From positions 1-52,038 of the forward strand of contig JBGGME010000161.1 in NCBI GenBank assembly GCA_041288195.1: DNA of 52,038 bases, read 5' to 3'. Source of the stretch: AWTP1-13 sp041288195. Its GTDB lineage: Bacteria; Pseudomonadota; Alphaproteobacteria; Rhizobiales; Hyphomicrobiaceae. A program made the translations under genes and the position numbers. This document shows positions 24,958 through 33,885 of the stretch, piece by piece. How positions within the stretch are numbered: the stretch's first letter is position 1; each line of letters opens with the position of its first letter. The notes beneath the pieces are model-generated. The model had not been told where the DNA came from, did not search any database, and worked only from the letters and a program-made list of their open reading frames with translations.

Positions 24958-25977
24958 ATGGCAGCAGGCGCCAAGAGAAAGCTGCGGCTCGTGCACGGCG
25001 GCAAGCCGTCGGCTGCGGACGCGGCACAGTCGGCGGTGCGCACGCTCGACCTCGAATGCGACGGGCTGAGCGCCTTGCGGGCCGTGCTGGACGCCGGCAT
25101 GAAGCAGCCGTTCCGCGCCGCCGTGGAGACGCTCGCCGCCGCCAGGGGCCGGGTGATCGTCACCGGCATCGGCAAGAGCGGCCACATCGCCCAGAAGATC
25201 GCCGCCACCTTCGCCTCGACCGGCACGCCGGCCTTCTTCGTGCATCCCAGCGAGGCCAGCCACGGCGACCTCGGCATGATCACCCGAGACGACGCCATCG
25301 TGGCGATCTCCTGGTCGGGAGAGAGCGTCGAGCTCGGCAACATCCTCACCTACTCGCGCCGCTTCAAGGTGCCGACGATTGCCATCACCTCGCGCGCCGA
25401 CTCGGCGTTGGCCAAGCAGTCCGACGTGGTGCTGGAGCTGCCGCGCGCCAAGGAAGCCTGCCCGCACGGCCTCGCCCCCACCACGTCGACCACCATGCAG
25501 CTCGCCATCGGCGACTGCCTGGCGATCGCGCTGCTGGAGGCCAAGGGCTTCACCGCCCACGACTTCAGGGTGTTCCACCCGGGCGGCTCGCTCGGCGCGT
25601 CGCTCAAGTTCGTGGCCGATGTGATGCACACCGGCGACCGCCTGCCGCTGGTGGGCGAGGGCGCGCCCATGAGCACCGCGCTCGTCACGATGACGCAGAA
25701 GTCGCTGGGCTGCCTCGGCGTGCTCGATGCCAAGGGCAAGCTCGTCGGCGTCATCACCGACGGCGACCTGCGCCGGCACATGGGCGACAGCCTGCTCGGC
25801 CGCAGGACCGGCGACATCATGACCCGCAAGCCCAAGGTGGTGGCGCCGGGCATGCTGGCATCGGCGGCGCTGGAGGTGCTCAATACCTCGCGCATCACCG
25901 CGCTTTTCGTCGTCGACAAGGGCAAGCCCGTCGGCGTCGTGCACGTCCACGACCTCCTCCGCGCCGGCGTCGCCTGA
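24958..25977 (+). CDS. kdsD: Arabinose-5-phosphate isomerase, KpsF/KdsD family
   Basis: The enzyme interconverts ribulose 5-phosphate and arabinose 5-phosphate, the first step to Kdo for lipopolysaccharide or capsule. The 339-residue protein has a SIS domain (about 45-190; VIVTGIGKSGHIAQKIAATFASTGTPAFFVHPSEASHGDLGM is the first half, with SWSGES and the ACPHGLAPTTSTT loop) and two CBS domains (VADVMHTGDRLP, GVITDGDLRR, DIMTRKPKVV). All blocks of the family are present. GGGGGA lies three to four bases before the ATG. It starts divergently from the outer-membrane gene. Confidence 0.94.
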   Translation: MAAGAKRKLRLVHGGKPSAADAAQSAVRTLDLECDGLSALRAVLDAGMKQPFRAAVETLAAARGRVIVTGIGKSGHIAQKIAATFASTGTPAFFVHPSEASHGDLGMITRDDAIVAISWSGESVELGNILTYSRRFKVPTIAITSRADSALAKQSDVVLELPRAKEACPHGLAPTTSTTMQLAIGDCLAIALLEAKGFTAHDFRVFHPGGSLGASLKFVADVMHTGDRLPLVGEGAPMSTALVTMTQKSLGCLGVLDAKGKLVGVITDGDLRRHMGDSLLGRRTGDIMTRKPKVVAPGMLASAALEVLNTSRITALFVVDKGKPVGVVHVHDLLRAGVA

Positions 25978-25984
25978 CCTCTCC

Positions 25985-26118
25985 GTCATCCCGGCGCCAC
26001 ATGCGAGCGAAGCTTGCATGTGGAGGAAGGCCGGGACCCAGACACCTCACGGAACCGCGCCTGGATCCCGGCCTCTCCCCGCGAGCGCCCTGTCGGGCGA
26101 CCGCGGCGCCGGGATGAC
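25985..26118. repeat. REP-like element with 14-bp perfect terminal inverted repeats
   Basis: GTCATCCCGGCGCC (25985-25998) and GGCGCCGGGATGAC (26105-26118) are perfect inverted repeats bounding 134 bases. Inside are a CACATGC/GCATGTG pair and CCGGGACCCAG against CTGGATCCCGG. It fills the junction between kdsD and a convergent gene. No transposase is encoded. Confidence 0.75.
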
Positions 26119-26122
26119 GACC

Positions 26123-26479
26123 TCAGTTGCTGAACAGGTTCCAGGGCCAGGGAGCAGCAGCCTGCTGGGGCCGCTTCGGCTTCGGCTCGGTGCGCTCTTT
26201 GGTTTCCACTTTCGGCTTGGGTAAGGGTGCAGGTGCCTTTGCGGCGGCCTTCGGCTTCGGGGCGGGCGCCGGTGCAGACTTGTCGCCGGCGATCGCCACG
26301 AACCGCAGTCGGCCTTGCGGCGCGAGGTGAGGGCCTACGTTGGCTGTAGACGCGGCGATGGGAGCAACCACCGCACTCTGCGGCGGGCGCGGCTCGTAGT
26401 AGCCGCTCAGGCTCAGGCCCCCGAGCATGGCGCCCGAGGTCACCAGCGACAGCGCGAGAAGGGCCCGTGCCCTCGTCAT
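26123..26479 (-). CDS. Small Pro/Lys/Ala-rich exported or membrane-anchored protein
   Basis: The 118-residue protein starts at ATG 26479, with GGGAGA about seven bases upstream. It has a basic N-terminus, a hydrophobic segment at about 5-25 (LLALSLVTSGAMLGGLSLSG), then a low-complexity periplasmic tail rich in Ala, Pro and Lys, ending PWPWNLFSN. No domain is recognised. The composition resembles cell-envelope linkers. It lies downstream of nothing on its strand and faces kdsD. Confidence 0.55.
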   Translation of the reverse strand: MTRARALLALSLVTSGAMLGGLSLSGYYEPRPPQSAVVAPIAASTANVGPHLAPQGRLRFVAIAGDKSAPAPAPKPKAAAKAPAPLPKPKVETKERTEPKPKRPQQAAAPWPWNLFSN

Positions 26480-26603
26480 GTCGGGTCTCTCCCACGAGCC
26501 GGCGCAGCCATGCCGCACCTGGAGGACCCCGCACGGGGGATTGGATAGCGCCGGAATGTGGAGGCTCTGCGGCCGGCGGGCCCCAGCCAGGCGCCGTATC
26601 GCC

Positions 26604-26900
26604 TCAGTCCTGGAACACGTCGGCCCACTCGGGGTGCTTCTGCCGCTCCGCCTTCACGTAGGGGCAGAGCGCGAAAATTTTGAAGCCCTCGGCGCGCGCA
26701 TCCTCGACCATGCGCGTCACCAGCGCGCGGCCGACCCCCTTGCCGCGAAAGGCGTCGGGCACGCCGGTGTGGTCGGCGATGATAAGCGCGGGGGACGCGC
26801 GGCTGTATGTGAGCTCGGCCTCGGCATCGATGCCGTCGAGCCTCGCGATGTAGCGGCCGCGCGAGGCGCTGTCCTCTCGGGTGATGTCGAGTTGCGTCAT
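26604..26900 (-). CDS. Small GNAT-type N-acetyltransferase (YidJ/Gcn5-like)
   Basis: The 98-residue protein resembles the short acetyltransferase family near COG2388. It reads YIARLDGIDAEAELTYSR, then LIIADHTGVPDAFRGKGVGRALV, which contains the R-G-K-G-V-G acetyl-CoA loop, and ALCPYVKAERQKHPEW near the end. These proteins are much shorter than full GNAT enzymes and their substrate is unknown. TGAGGGGG precedes the ATG closely. It is a single-gene unit. Confidence 0.85.
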   Translation of the reverse strand: MTQLDITREDSASRGRYIARLDGIDAEAELTYSRASPALIIADHTGVPDAFRGKGVGRALVTRMVEDARAEGFKIFALCPYVKAERQKHPEWADVFQD

Positions 26901-27033
26901 GCCCCCTCATATCGGCCCTGCGCCCGCCGAGGGCAAGCCCGGGCGTCCCGCGCCACTTGAACTAGGGCGCGCTGCCGTGCTGCATTGCAACACCTCGCTC
27001 GGCGTCCGCAGATCCCCTTCAGGCAAGATCCCA

Positions 27034-27972
27034 ATGAAGCCCACCGTCCTCGTCCCAGCCGGTTTCACGAAACGCCTGCTCGGCCGGCTGTCGGAAACCT
27101 ACAATCTGATGGGGCCGCTGCGGCCGGAGGGCCCCAACGCGCAGGAGCGCGAGGCGCGCGTGCTCATCACGCTCGGCAGCCTCACCACCAGCGCCGCGCT
27201 GATGGACTCCCTGCCGAACCTCGGCCTTATCTCCTGCTTCGGCACCGGCTTCGAGGGCGTCGATCTGGCGGCGGCCCGCGCCCGCAACATCGTCGTCAGC
27301 CACGCCGGCGACACCAACTCCACCGCCGTCGCCGAGTTCGCCATGGGCCTCGTAATCGCCACCGCGCGCGACCTCGTCCGCGGCGACCGCTATGCGCGCG
27401 CCAACCGCTGGCGCGGCGACATCATCGAGCGGCTGCCGATCGTGCCGGGGCTCGCGGGCCAGCGCCTCGGCATCTATGGCCTGGGCTCCATCGGCAGCAA
27501 GCTCGCGCAGCGCGCGGCAGCCTTCGAGATGGAGATCGGCTATCACAACCGCAAGCCGCGCCCCGGCGTGCCCTACGCCTACCACCCCACGCTGCTGGAA
27601 CTCGCCACCTGGGCCGACATCCTCGTCGTGGCCGTGCGCGCGGACAAGAGCAACACGCACGCCATCAACCGCGAGGTGCTCGCCGCGCTGGGGCCGAGGG
27701 GGCACCTCGTCAACATCTCGCGCGGCATTGCCGTCGACACGGAGGCACTGTGCGACGCGCTCGAGGCCGGCACCATCTCGGGCGCCGCTCTCGACGTGTA
27801 CGAGAACGAGCCCAGCATCCCCGACCGCCTCAAGGTCCTCGACAACGTCGTCATCACCCCGCATATGGCCGCCATCTCCGCCAACGCGCAGCGGGCCCAG
27901 CGCGACATCATGTTCGCCAACCTCGAGGCGTTCTTCGCCGGTCGCCCGGTGCTCACCCCCGTGCCGGAGTAG
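27034..27972 (+). CDS. D-2-hydroxyacid dehydrogenase, NAD(P)-dependent
   Basis: The 312-residue protein reduces 2-oxoacids or oxidises D-2-hydroxyacids. Its nucleotide-binding motif is LGIYGLGSIGSKLAQRA (about 149-165), and the catalytic signature regions include the Arg in NISRG, the Glu in DVYENEP, and the His in ITPHMA. The catalytic N-terminal half starts MKPTVLVPAGFTKRLL. ATG 27034 is chosen because homology starts here; upstream residues in the frame look random. Substrate choices include glyoxylate and hydroxypyruvate. No neighbour fixes it. Confidence 0.92.
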   Translation: MKPTVLVPAGFTKRLLGRLSETYNLMGPLRPEGPNAQEREARVLITLGSLTTSAALMDSLPNLGLISCFGTGFEGVDLAAARARNIVVSHAGDTNSTAVAEFAMGLVIATARDLVRGDRYARANRWRGDIIERLPIVPGLAGQRLGIYGLGSIGSKLAQRAAAFEMEIGYHNRKPRPGVPYAYHPTLLELATWADILVVAVRADKSNTHAINREVLAALGPRGHLVNISRGIAVDTEALCDALEAGTISGAALDVYENEPSIPDRLKVLDNVVITPHMAAISANAQRAQRDIMFANLEAFFAGRPVLTPVPE

Positions 27973-27974
27973 CT

Positions 27975-28041
27975 GTCATCCCGGAATTTCGCGCCTGCCC
28001 TCGGGCTTGTCCCGAGGGACAGCGAAATATCCGGGACCCAG
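27975..28041. repeat. REP-like nested palindrome between convergent genes
   Basis: The arms GTCATCCCGG (27975-27984) and CCGGGACCCAG (28031-28041) enclose ATTTCGC/GCGAAAT and a perfect CCCTCGGG-CTTGT-CCCGAGGG stem. It forms a long hairpin between the dehydrogenase and the convergent binding-protein gene, and may terminate both. Confidence 0.75.
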
Positions 28042-28058
28042 CAGCGACGATCAAACCG

Positions 28059-29129
28059 CTAAACCTTGAAGTATTTCGTGTAGCGCGCCTTGATCTCGTC
28101 GGCTTGCTGCTCGACGGCGACGGGATCGTCCTTCATCAGCTTGATGTCCTTGAGCGCGCGGCGACCCGGCTTCTCCTTCACCTGGGCGTGGAACGAGCGC
28201 AGGCCGCCGGCATCGACGATCAGCTGCTGGCATTCGAGCGAGAACATGTAGATCACCGCCAGCCGCGCCGCATTCGGGTTGGGCGCGTTCTTCATCACCG
28301 CCGTGGGGCCGACGATGAGCGGCGTGCCTTCGGTGGGATAGACGATCTCCACCGGCTCGCCCTTCTCCTTGAGCTGGAACAGGAGATACTCGGTACCGTC
28401 GGCCATGACCGCACGCTCGCCGAGCGCCAGCTTCTTGGGCGGATCGGCAGCCGACTGCACCTGCATCACCTTCTGGGCTGCCAGCTTCTCGAAATACTGC
28501 CAACCGAGGTCGCGCGCGATCTGGAAGGTGGCGGTCATGATGGTGCCGCTGTAGCCGGGGTGCGCCTTGACGATCTTGCCGGACCATTTGGGGTCGAGCA
28601 GGTCGGCGAAACTCTTGGGCGCGTCCGCAGCGGCCACCAGCTTGGTGTTGTAGCCGACTGTGCTGAGCGTGGTGCGCCAGGTGGCGAACAGGCCGTCGGG
28701 GTCCTTGTGCTCGGGCGGAAAGTGCAGCGCCACGTCCTCCGGAACGAACGGCGCGAGCAGCCCGTCGCGCTTCCAGACGATGAGATGGGCGGCATCCGAG
28801 CTGTTGACGCAGTCCACCGCGTAGATCTTGCTGCCGTACTCCTGGCCGATGCGCTGGTACACGCGCTCCGCGCCGGAGCGCTCCACGCGCATGGCGATGC
28901 CGGGATACTTGGCCTCGAACGCCTTGGCCACGCGCTCGGCCACGGGCAGGTCGACGGACGTGTACCAGACGACCTTGCCCTCCTTCTTGGCCGCCTCGAT
29001 CAGCTCCCGCGTGACCTTGCTCGGGGCGGGCGCCGCGGCGGATGCTGGCCGGCAGGCGAGCGGCAGCGTCAGCGGCGCGGCTGTGAGCCCCGCAACGAAA
29101 CGGCGCCGGGTGAGCGTTGGCCTCGGCAT
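28059..29129 (-). CDS. ABC transporter substrate-binding protein (family 1, iron/AfuA-like), Tat-exported
   Basis: The 356-residue periplasmic receptor begins with a Tat signal peptide (LTRRRFVAG at about residues 6-14, then a hydrophobic run ending at ASAA). The mature part has VVWYTSVDLPVAERVAKAFEAKYPGI, typical of type-1 solute-binding proteins related to Fe3+ and small-molecule receptors, then PKSFADLLDPKWSGKI. No permease gene is adjacent. An ATPase of this type lies at 36865, but it is 7.7 kb away and separated by other operons. GGGAGGA lies six to seven bases upstream of the ATG. Confidence 0.88.
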   Translation of the reverse strand: MPRPTLTRRRFVAGLTAAPLTLPLACRPASAAAPAPSKVTRELIEAAKKEGKVVWYTSVDLPVAERVAKAFEAKYPGIAMRVERSGAERVYQRIGQEYGSKIYAVDCVNSSDAAHLIVWKRDGLLAPFVPEDVALHFPPEHKDPDGLFATWRTTLSTVGYNTKLVAAADAPKSFADLLDPKWSGKIVKAHPGYSGTIMTATFQIARDLGWQYFEKLAAQKVMQVQSAADPPKKLALGERAVMADGTEYLLFQLKEKGEPVEIVYPTEGTPLIVGPTAVMKNAPNPNAARLAVIYMFSLECQQLIVDAGGLRSFHAQVKEKPGRRALKDIKLMKDDPVAVEQQADEIKARYTKYFKV

Positions 29130-29491
29130 GCTGTTTCCTCCCTCTTCTTTTTTGAGGCACCAAAGTACGCCAGGCCGCCACAGGCGTCAGCAGCCGGCCC
29201 GACGCCAGCGCACAGACGACAAAGGTCCAGCGAGGCCGGCCGTGCCTTCAAGCGCGCTCGCGATGCGCGCCGTTCCAATCTCCGGCGCGCGGTCGCGCGT
29301 GTTCATGTCCGCTGGCCACGAGACTTGGCCTTGGTTGCTCGCAAACCGTGCAGATTGCGGAAATTCTTTCCAGATCAGGCTATTCCGCGAGACACGCGGC
29401 TTCACAAGCTCGCGAGGAGGCCTGCTCGCACGCCGGCCCTGGCCCCATATTGCTGCAACGCAACATCCAATCAATCCCAACCGGAAATCCG
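29130..29491. other. Divergent intergenic region upstream of the RND genes
   Basis: The 362-base region separates the binding-protein gene and the RND pair. It contains TTGCTGCAACGCAA (29449-29462), a small imperfect palindrome. No gene or clear promoter is supported. Confidence 0.4.
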
Positions 29492-30700
29492 ATGCCAAAG
29501 ACATTGTCGCGCAGAGCGCTCGGCGTTCCTGCGGCGCTCGCCCTGCTCGCGCTCTCGCTTGCCGGGTGCGAGCCGAGCCAGCCCAATGCCGCGGGGGCCG
29601 CGCCGCCTCCGCCGAAGGTGACGGTTGCCAAGCCCGCCAAACGCATGGTCGCCGACCAGGACGAGTACGTCGGCCGCTTCGTCGCCGTCGACGCCATCGA
29701 GGTGAGGGCGCGCGTGTCGGGCTATCTCGCCGCCATCCACTTCCAAGACGGACAGCTGGTGAAGAAAGGCGACCTGCTCTTCACCATCGATCGCCGCCCC
29801 TTCGAGGCCGCATTCGCCCAGAGCGAGGCGAACCTCGCCCAGGCGCGCGCCAACCTCGCGTTCGCCGAATCCGACCTCGAGCGCGGGCAAGGGCTCGTGC
29901 GCGGCAGCACCATCACCCAGCAGACCTTCGATCAGCGCACGCAGGCCAAGCGCGTCGCCGACGCGTCGGTGAAGGCGCAGGAGGCGGCCGTGCGCCAGGC
30001 CGCGCTCGATCTCGAGTTCACGGAGCTGCGCGCACCCGTATCGGGCCGCATCGGCGACCGGCGCGTGTCCGCCGGCAACCTCGTCACCGGCGGCACCACC
30101 GGCACCACGACGCTGCTCGCCACCATCACGTCGATCGATCCGATCCGCTTCGAGTACACGATGGATGAGGCCTCCTACCTGCGCTACATGCGCCTTGCCG
30201 GCGATACCGCGATCGCCGCCACGCGAGGCGCCAACATCCCCGTCAGGCTGAAGCTGATCGACGAGCCGACGTTCTCGCACGAGGGCAAGACCGACTTCGT
30301 CGACAACGCCATCGATCGCAGCACCGGCACCATCCGCGGCCGCGCCGTGTTCCCCAATCCCGACGGCACGCTGACGCCCGGCATGTTCGGCCGCATCCAG
30401 GTGGCGGCCGCCGCGCCTGCCGAGGCCCTGCTGGTGCCGGATGTCGCCATCGGCACCGAGCAGGTGCGCAAGTTCGTGCTGGTCGTCGACGGCGAGAACG
30501 TCGCCCGGCCCAAGTACGTGACGCTGGGCCCCGTCGTGGATGGACTGCGCGTGGTGACGGCGGGCCTGGAGTCCAGCGACCGCGTCATCGTCAACGGCCT
30601 GATGCGCGCCCGGCCCGGAGTGAAGGTCGCGCCGCAGGAGGCAGCCGGCAGCGCGGATGCTTCCGCCTTGGCCGGCAACGCCGAGACCACCGCCAACTGA
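29492..30700 (+). CDS. RND efflux periplasmic adaptor (membrane fusion protein)
   Basis: The 402-residue adaptor links the inner-membrane RND pump to an outer-membrane channel. It has a lipoprotein signal (LALSLAGCE, lipidated Cys at about 27), a lipoyl half with VRARVSGYLAAIHFQDGQLVKKGDLLFTID, a coiled-coil hairpin (about 110-165), and AcrA-like beta-barrel segments (LEFTELRAPVSGRIGDRRVSAGNLV, NPDGTLTPGMFGRIQV). The ATG 29492 fits. The permease starts 10 bases after its stop. No outer-membrane factor gene is in the window, and the regulator is not divergent here. Confidence 0.94.
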   Translation: MPKTLSRRALGVPAALALLALSLAGCEPSQPNAAGAAPPPPKVTVAKPAKRMVADQDEYVGRFVAVDAIEVRARVSGYLAAIHFQDGQLVKKGDLLFTIDRRPFEAAFAQSEANLAQARANLAFAESDLERGQGLVRGSTITQQTFDQRTQAKRVADASVKAQEAAVRQAALDLEFTELRAPVSGRIGDRRVSAGNLVTGGTTGTTTLLATITSIDPIRFEYTMDEASYLRYMRLAGDTAIAATRGANIPVRLKLIDEPTFSHEGKTDFVDNAIDRSTGTIRGRAVFPNPDGTLTPGMFGRIQVAAAAPAEALLVPDVAIGTEQVRKFVLVVDGENVARPKYVTLGPVVDGLRVVTAGLESSDRVIVNGLMRARPGVKVAPQEAAGSADASALAGNAETTAN

Positions 30701-30710
30701 GACCAGAGCG

Positions 30711-33700
30711 ATGCGCATCTCCCGATTCTTCATCGACCGGCCGATCTTTGCCGGCGTCGTCTCGCTGGTGTTCGTGATCCTGGGGCTCGTCTCCTTCGGG
30801 CGGCTGCCGGTCGCCCAATACCCGGAGATCGCGCCGCCGGTGATCAACGTCACGGGCCAGTACCCCGGCGCCAGCGCCGAGGTGGTCGCCTCCACGGTGG
30901 TGACGCCGCTCGAGCAGCAGATCAACGGCGTCGAGAACATGCTCTACATCTCGTCGAACGCGACGGGCGACGGGCGCTTCACGATCGCGGTCACCTTCGA
31001 GCTCGGCACCAATCTCGACATCGCCCAGGTGCAGGTGCAGAACCGGGTGGCGATCGCCCAGCCGCGGCTGCCCTCCGACGTGCGCAACATCGGCGTCACC
31101 GTGGCCAAGGCCTCGCCCGACCTGATGATGGTCGTGCACCTCTACTCGCCCGACAAGTCGCGCGACACGCTCTTCATCTCCAACTACGCCAGCATCCGCG
31201 TCGTCGACGTGCTCAACCGCATCAACGGCGTGGGCTCGATCAGCGTGTTCGGCGGCCGCGACTACTCGATGCGCGTGTGGCTCGATCCCGACCGGCTGCA
31301 GTCGCTCGGGCTCACGACAGGCGATGTCGTGACTGCCTTGCAGGCGCAGAACGTGCAGGTCGCCTCGGGCGTGCTGAGCCAGCCGCCCGTAGACCAGCCG
31401 CGCGCCTTCCAGGTGGCGGTGCGGACGCTGGGCCGGCTCGCCGACCCCCAGCAGTTCGCCGACATCCTGGTGAAGCAGACGCCCACCGCCGTCGTGCGGC
31501 TGAAAGACGTGGCGAGGGTGGAGCTGGCTGCCCTCGACTACACCACCAACTCCTACCTCGACCGCGATCCCGCCGTGGCGCTGGGCATCTTCCAGCTTCC
31601 GGGCTCCAACGCGCTCGCCACCGCCAAGACGATCCAGGCGACGATGGCGGAGCTGTCGAAGGAGTTCCCGGCAGGGCTCAAGTACACCATCGTCTACAAC
31701 CCCACCGAGTTCATCCAGCAGTCCGTGGACGCCGTCCTCGAGACGATTCTCGAGGCCGTCGTCCTGGTCGTGCTCGTCGTGATCCTGTTCCTGCAGACCT
31801 GGCGCGCCGCCGTCATCCCGATCGTCGCCATCCCGGTGTCGCTGATCGGCACCTTCTTCTTCATGGCCGCATTCGGGTTCTCGCTCAACAACCTGTCGCT
31901 GTTCGGGCTCGTGCTCGCCATCGGCATCGTGGTCGACGACGCCATCGTCGTGGTGGAGAACGTGGAGCGCAACATCGCCGCCGGCCTGTCGCCGCGCGAG
32001 GCCGCGCACAAGAGCATGGACGAGGTCGGCTCGGCGCTGATCGCCATCGCGCTCGTCTTGTGCGCGGTGTTCGTGCCGGCAGCCTTCATCATGGGCATCT
32101 CCGGCCAGTTCTACCGCCAGTTCGCGCTCACCATCGCCGGCGCGACGGTGATCTCGCTGATCGTCTCGCTGACCCTGTCGCCGGCCATGTGCGCGCTGCT
32201 GCTGAAGCCCCACGCGGGCGAGACGGCGGAGCCGCGCTGGTGGATGCGGCCCGTGCATGCGTTCTTCGGGTACTTCAACCGCGGCTTCGAGGCGCTGTCG
32301 CACGGATACGGCTGGCTCACGGCCCGCATGGTTCGGTTCGCGGTGCTGATGCTCGCCGTGTACGCCGGCGTCATCGCCTTCGGCCTCAACGAGTTCCGCA
32401 AGACGCCCGCCGGCTTCATCCCGCAGCTCGACTCCGGTTACCTGATCGTGGTGACGCAGCTTCCCGGCGGCGCCTCGCTCGCCCGCACCGACGCCGTCAA
32501 CCGCCAGGTCGTGGACATCGCCCTCGAGGTGCCGGGCGTCGCGCACGCCGTGAACTTCGCGGGCTTCTCCGGCGCCACCTTCACCAACGCTCCCAACTCC
32601 GGCGCGATCTTCCTGCCGCTGGAGCCGTTCGAGACGCGCGCCCGCGACCCCAAGAAGTCCGCCGCCGCCATCCAGGGCACGCTGTTCCAGCGCTTCGCCT
32701 CGATCCAGGAGGCGCTGGTGGTGGTCGTGATGCCGCCGCCGGTGCGCGGCATCGGCACCTCGGGCGGCTTCCGCATGATGGTGGAGGATCGCGGCAACGC
32801 CGGCCCGCAGGCGCTGCAGGGCGCCGTCTACGCCATGATGGGCCGCGCCGCGCAGACGCCGGGGCTCGCCCAGGTATTCTCGCTGTTCGAATCCTCGACC
32901 CCGCAGCTCTACCTCGACATCGACCGCACCAAGGTGCAGATGCTGGGCGTGGCCATGTCCGACGTGTTCGGCGCGCTGCAGACCTATCTGGGCTCCACCT
33001 ACGTCAACGACTTCAACCTGCTGGGGCGCGTGTTCCGCGTCACCGCCCAGGCCGATGCCGCCTACCGGCTCGATCCCAAGGATGTGCTCAAGGTTCGCGT
33101 GCGCAACTCCGCCGGCGACACGGTGCCGCTCGGCTCCTTCACGACCGTGCGCGACGTCTCCGGTCCCTACCGCGTGCCGCGCTACAACCTCTACCCCGCA
33201 GCCGAGCTCGACGGCGGCCCCGCACCCGGCTTCTCGCAGGGCCAGGCGCTCGATCTGATGCAGAAGCTCGCCGCCGAGACCCTGCCGCCGGGCTTCAGCT
33301 TCGAGTGGACCACGCTCGCCTACCAGCAGCAGCGCGCCGGCAACACCGCCGTGTTCGCCTTCCTCCTTGCGGTGGTGTTCGTGTTCCTCGTGCTCGCCGC
33401 CCAGTACGAGAGCCTGACCCTGCCGCTGGCCGTGATCCTGATCGTGCCGATGTGCCTGATCGCCTCGATCACGGGCATCATCCTGCGCGGCATGGACAAC
33501 AACATCCTCACCCAGGTCGGCTTCATCGTGCTGATCGGGCTCGCCGCCAAGAACGCCATCCTGATCGTCGAGTTCGCCAGGCAGCTCGAGGACCAAGGCC
33601 GCGACCGCTGGGCCGCCGCCGCCGAGGCCGCGCGCCTACGGCTGCGGCCGATCCTCATGACCTCCCTCGCCTTCATCTTCGGCGTCGTGCCGCTGGTGTG

Positions 33701-33884
33701 GGCCATCGGCGCCGGCGCCGAGCTGAGGCAGGCTTTGGGCACCGCCGTGTTCGCCGGCATGATCGGCGTGACGGTGTTCGGGCTGATCTTCACCCCGGTG
33801 TTCTACGTGCTCTCCCGCTGGCTCGCCGGCGCAGTCAGCCGCCGGCCGCCCGTGGCGCAGCACGCCGTGCAGCCCGCGGAGTGA
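30711..33884 (+). CDS. RND multidrug efflux permease (HAE1 family)
   Basis: The 1057-residue inner-membrane pump uses proton flow to export hydrophobic compounds. It has the expected 12-helix layout with two large periplasmic loops, the N-terminus FFIDRPIFAGVVSLVFVILGL, the NVTGQYPGAS segment, the proton-relay aspartates in IVVDDAIVVVENVER (about 409-410), and the TM-rich C-terminal half with FIVLIGLAAKNAILIVEFARQL. Length and order match AcrB-type pumps. It forms an operon with the adaptor. Its stop is one base before the end of a convergent LysR gene. Confidence 0.96.
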   Translation: MRISRFFIDRPIFAGVVSLVFVILGLVSFGRLPVAQYPEIAPPVINVTGQYPGASAEVVASTVVTPLEQQINGVENMLYISSNATGDGRFTIAVTFELGTNLDIAQVQVQNRVAIAQPRLPSDVRNIGVTVAKASPDLMMVVHLYSPDKSRDTLFISNYASIRVVDVLNRINGVGSISVFGGRDYSMRVWLDPDRLQSLGLTTGDVVTALQAQNVQVASGVLSQPPVDQPRAFQVAVRTLGRLADPQQFADILVKQTPTAVVRLKDVARVELAALDYTTNSYLDRDPAVALGIFQLPGSNALATAKTIQATMAELSKEFPAGLKYTIVYNPTEFIQQSVDAVLETILEAVVLVVLVVILFLQTWRAAVIPIVAIPVSLIGTFFFMAAFGFSLNNLSLFGLVLAIGIVVDDAIVVVENVERNIAAGLSPREAAHKSMDEVGSALIAIALVLCAVFVPAAFIMGISGQFYRQFALTIAGATVISLIVSLTLSPAMCALLLKPHAGETAEPRWWMRPVHAFFGYFNRGFEALSHGYGWLTARMVRFAVLMLAVYAGVIAFGLNEFRKTPAGFIPQLDSGYLIVVTQLPGGASLARTDAVNRQVVDIALEVPGVAHAVNFAGFSGATFTNAPNSGAIFLPLEPFETRARDPKKSAAAIQGTLFQRFASIQEALVVVVMPPPVRGIGTSGGFRMMVEDRGNAGPQALQGAVYAMMGRAAQTPGLAQVFSLFESSTPQLYLDIDRTKVQMLGVAMSDVFGALQTYLGSTYVNDFNLLGRVFRVTAQADAAYRLDPKDVLKVRVRNSAGDTVPLGSFTTVRDVSGPYRVPRYNLYPAAELDGGPAPGFSQGQALDLMQKLAAETLPPGFSFEWTTLAYQQQRAGNTAVFAFLLAVVFVFLVLAAQYESLTLPLAVILIVPMCLIASITGIILRGMDNNILTQVGFIVLIGLAAKNAILIVEFARQLEDQGRDRWAAAAEAARLRLRPILMTSLAFIFGVVPLVWAIGAGAELRQALGTAVFAGMIGVTVFGLIFTPVFYVLSRWLAGAVSRRPPVAQHAVQPAE

Positions 33885-33885
33885 C

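Noticed and set aside
26985..29621. Long plus-strand frame spanning the dehydrogenase and binding-protein genes
   Set aside because: It crosses two real genes in opposite orientations and an intergenic repeat, and its translation has low-complexity Arg/His content.
30591..33596. Very long open frame on the minus strand opposite the RND permease
   Set aside because: It is the mirror of a well-supported gene in GC-rich DNA, and its translation is a His/Asp/Arg/Glu-rich string without any domain.
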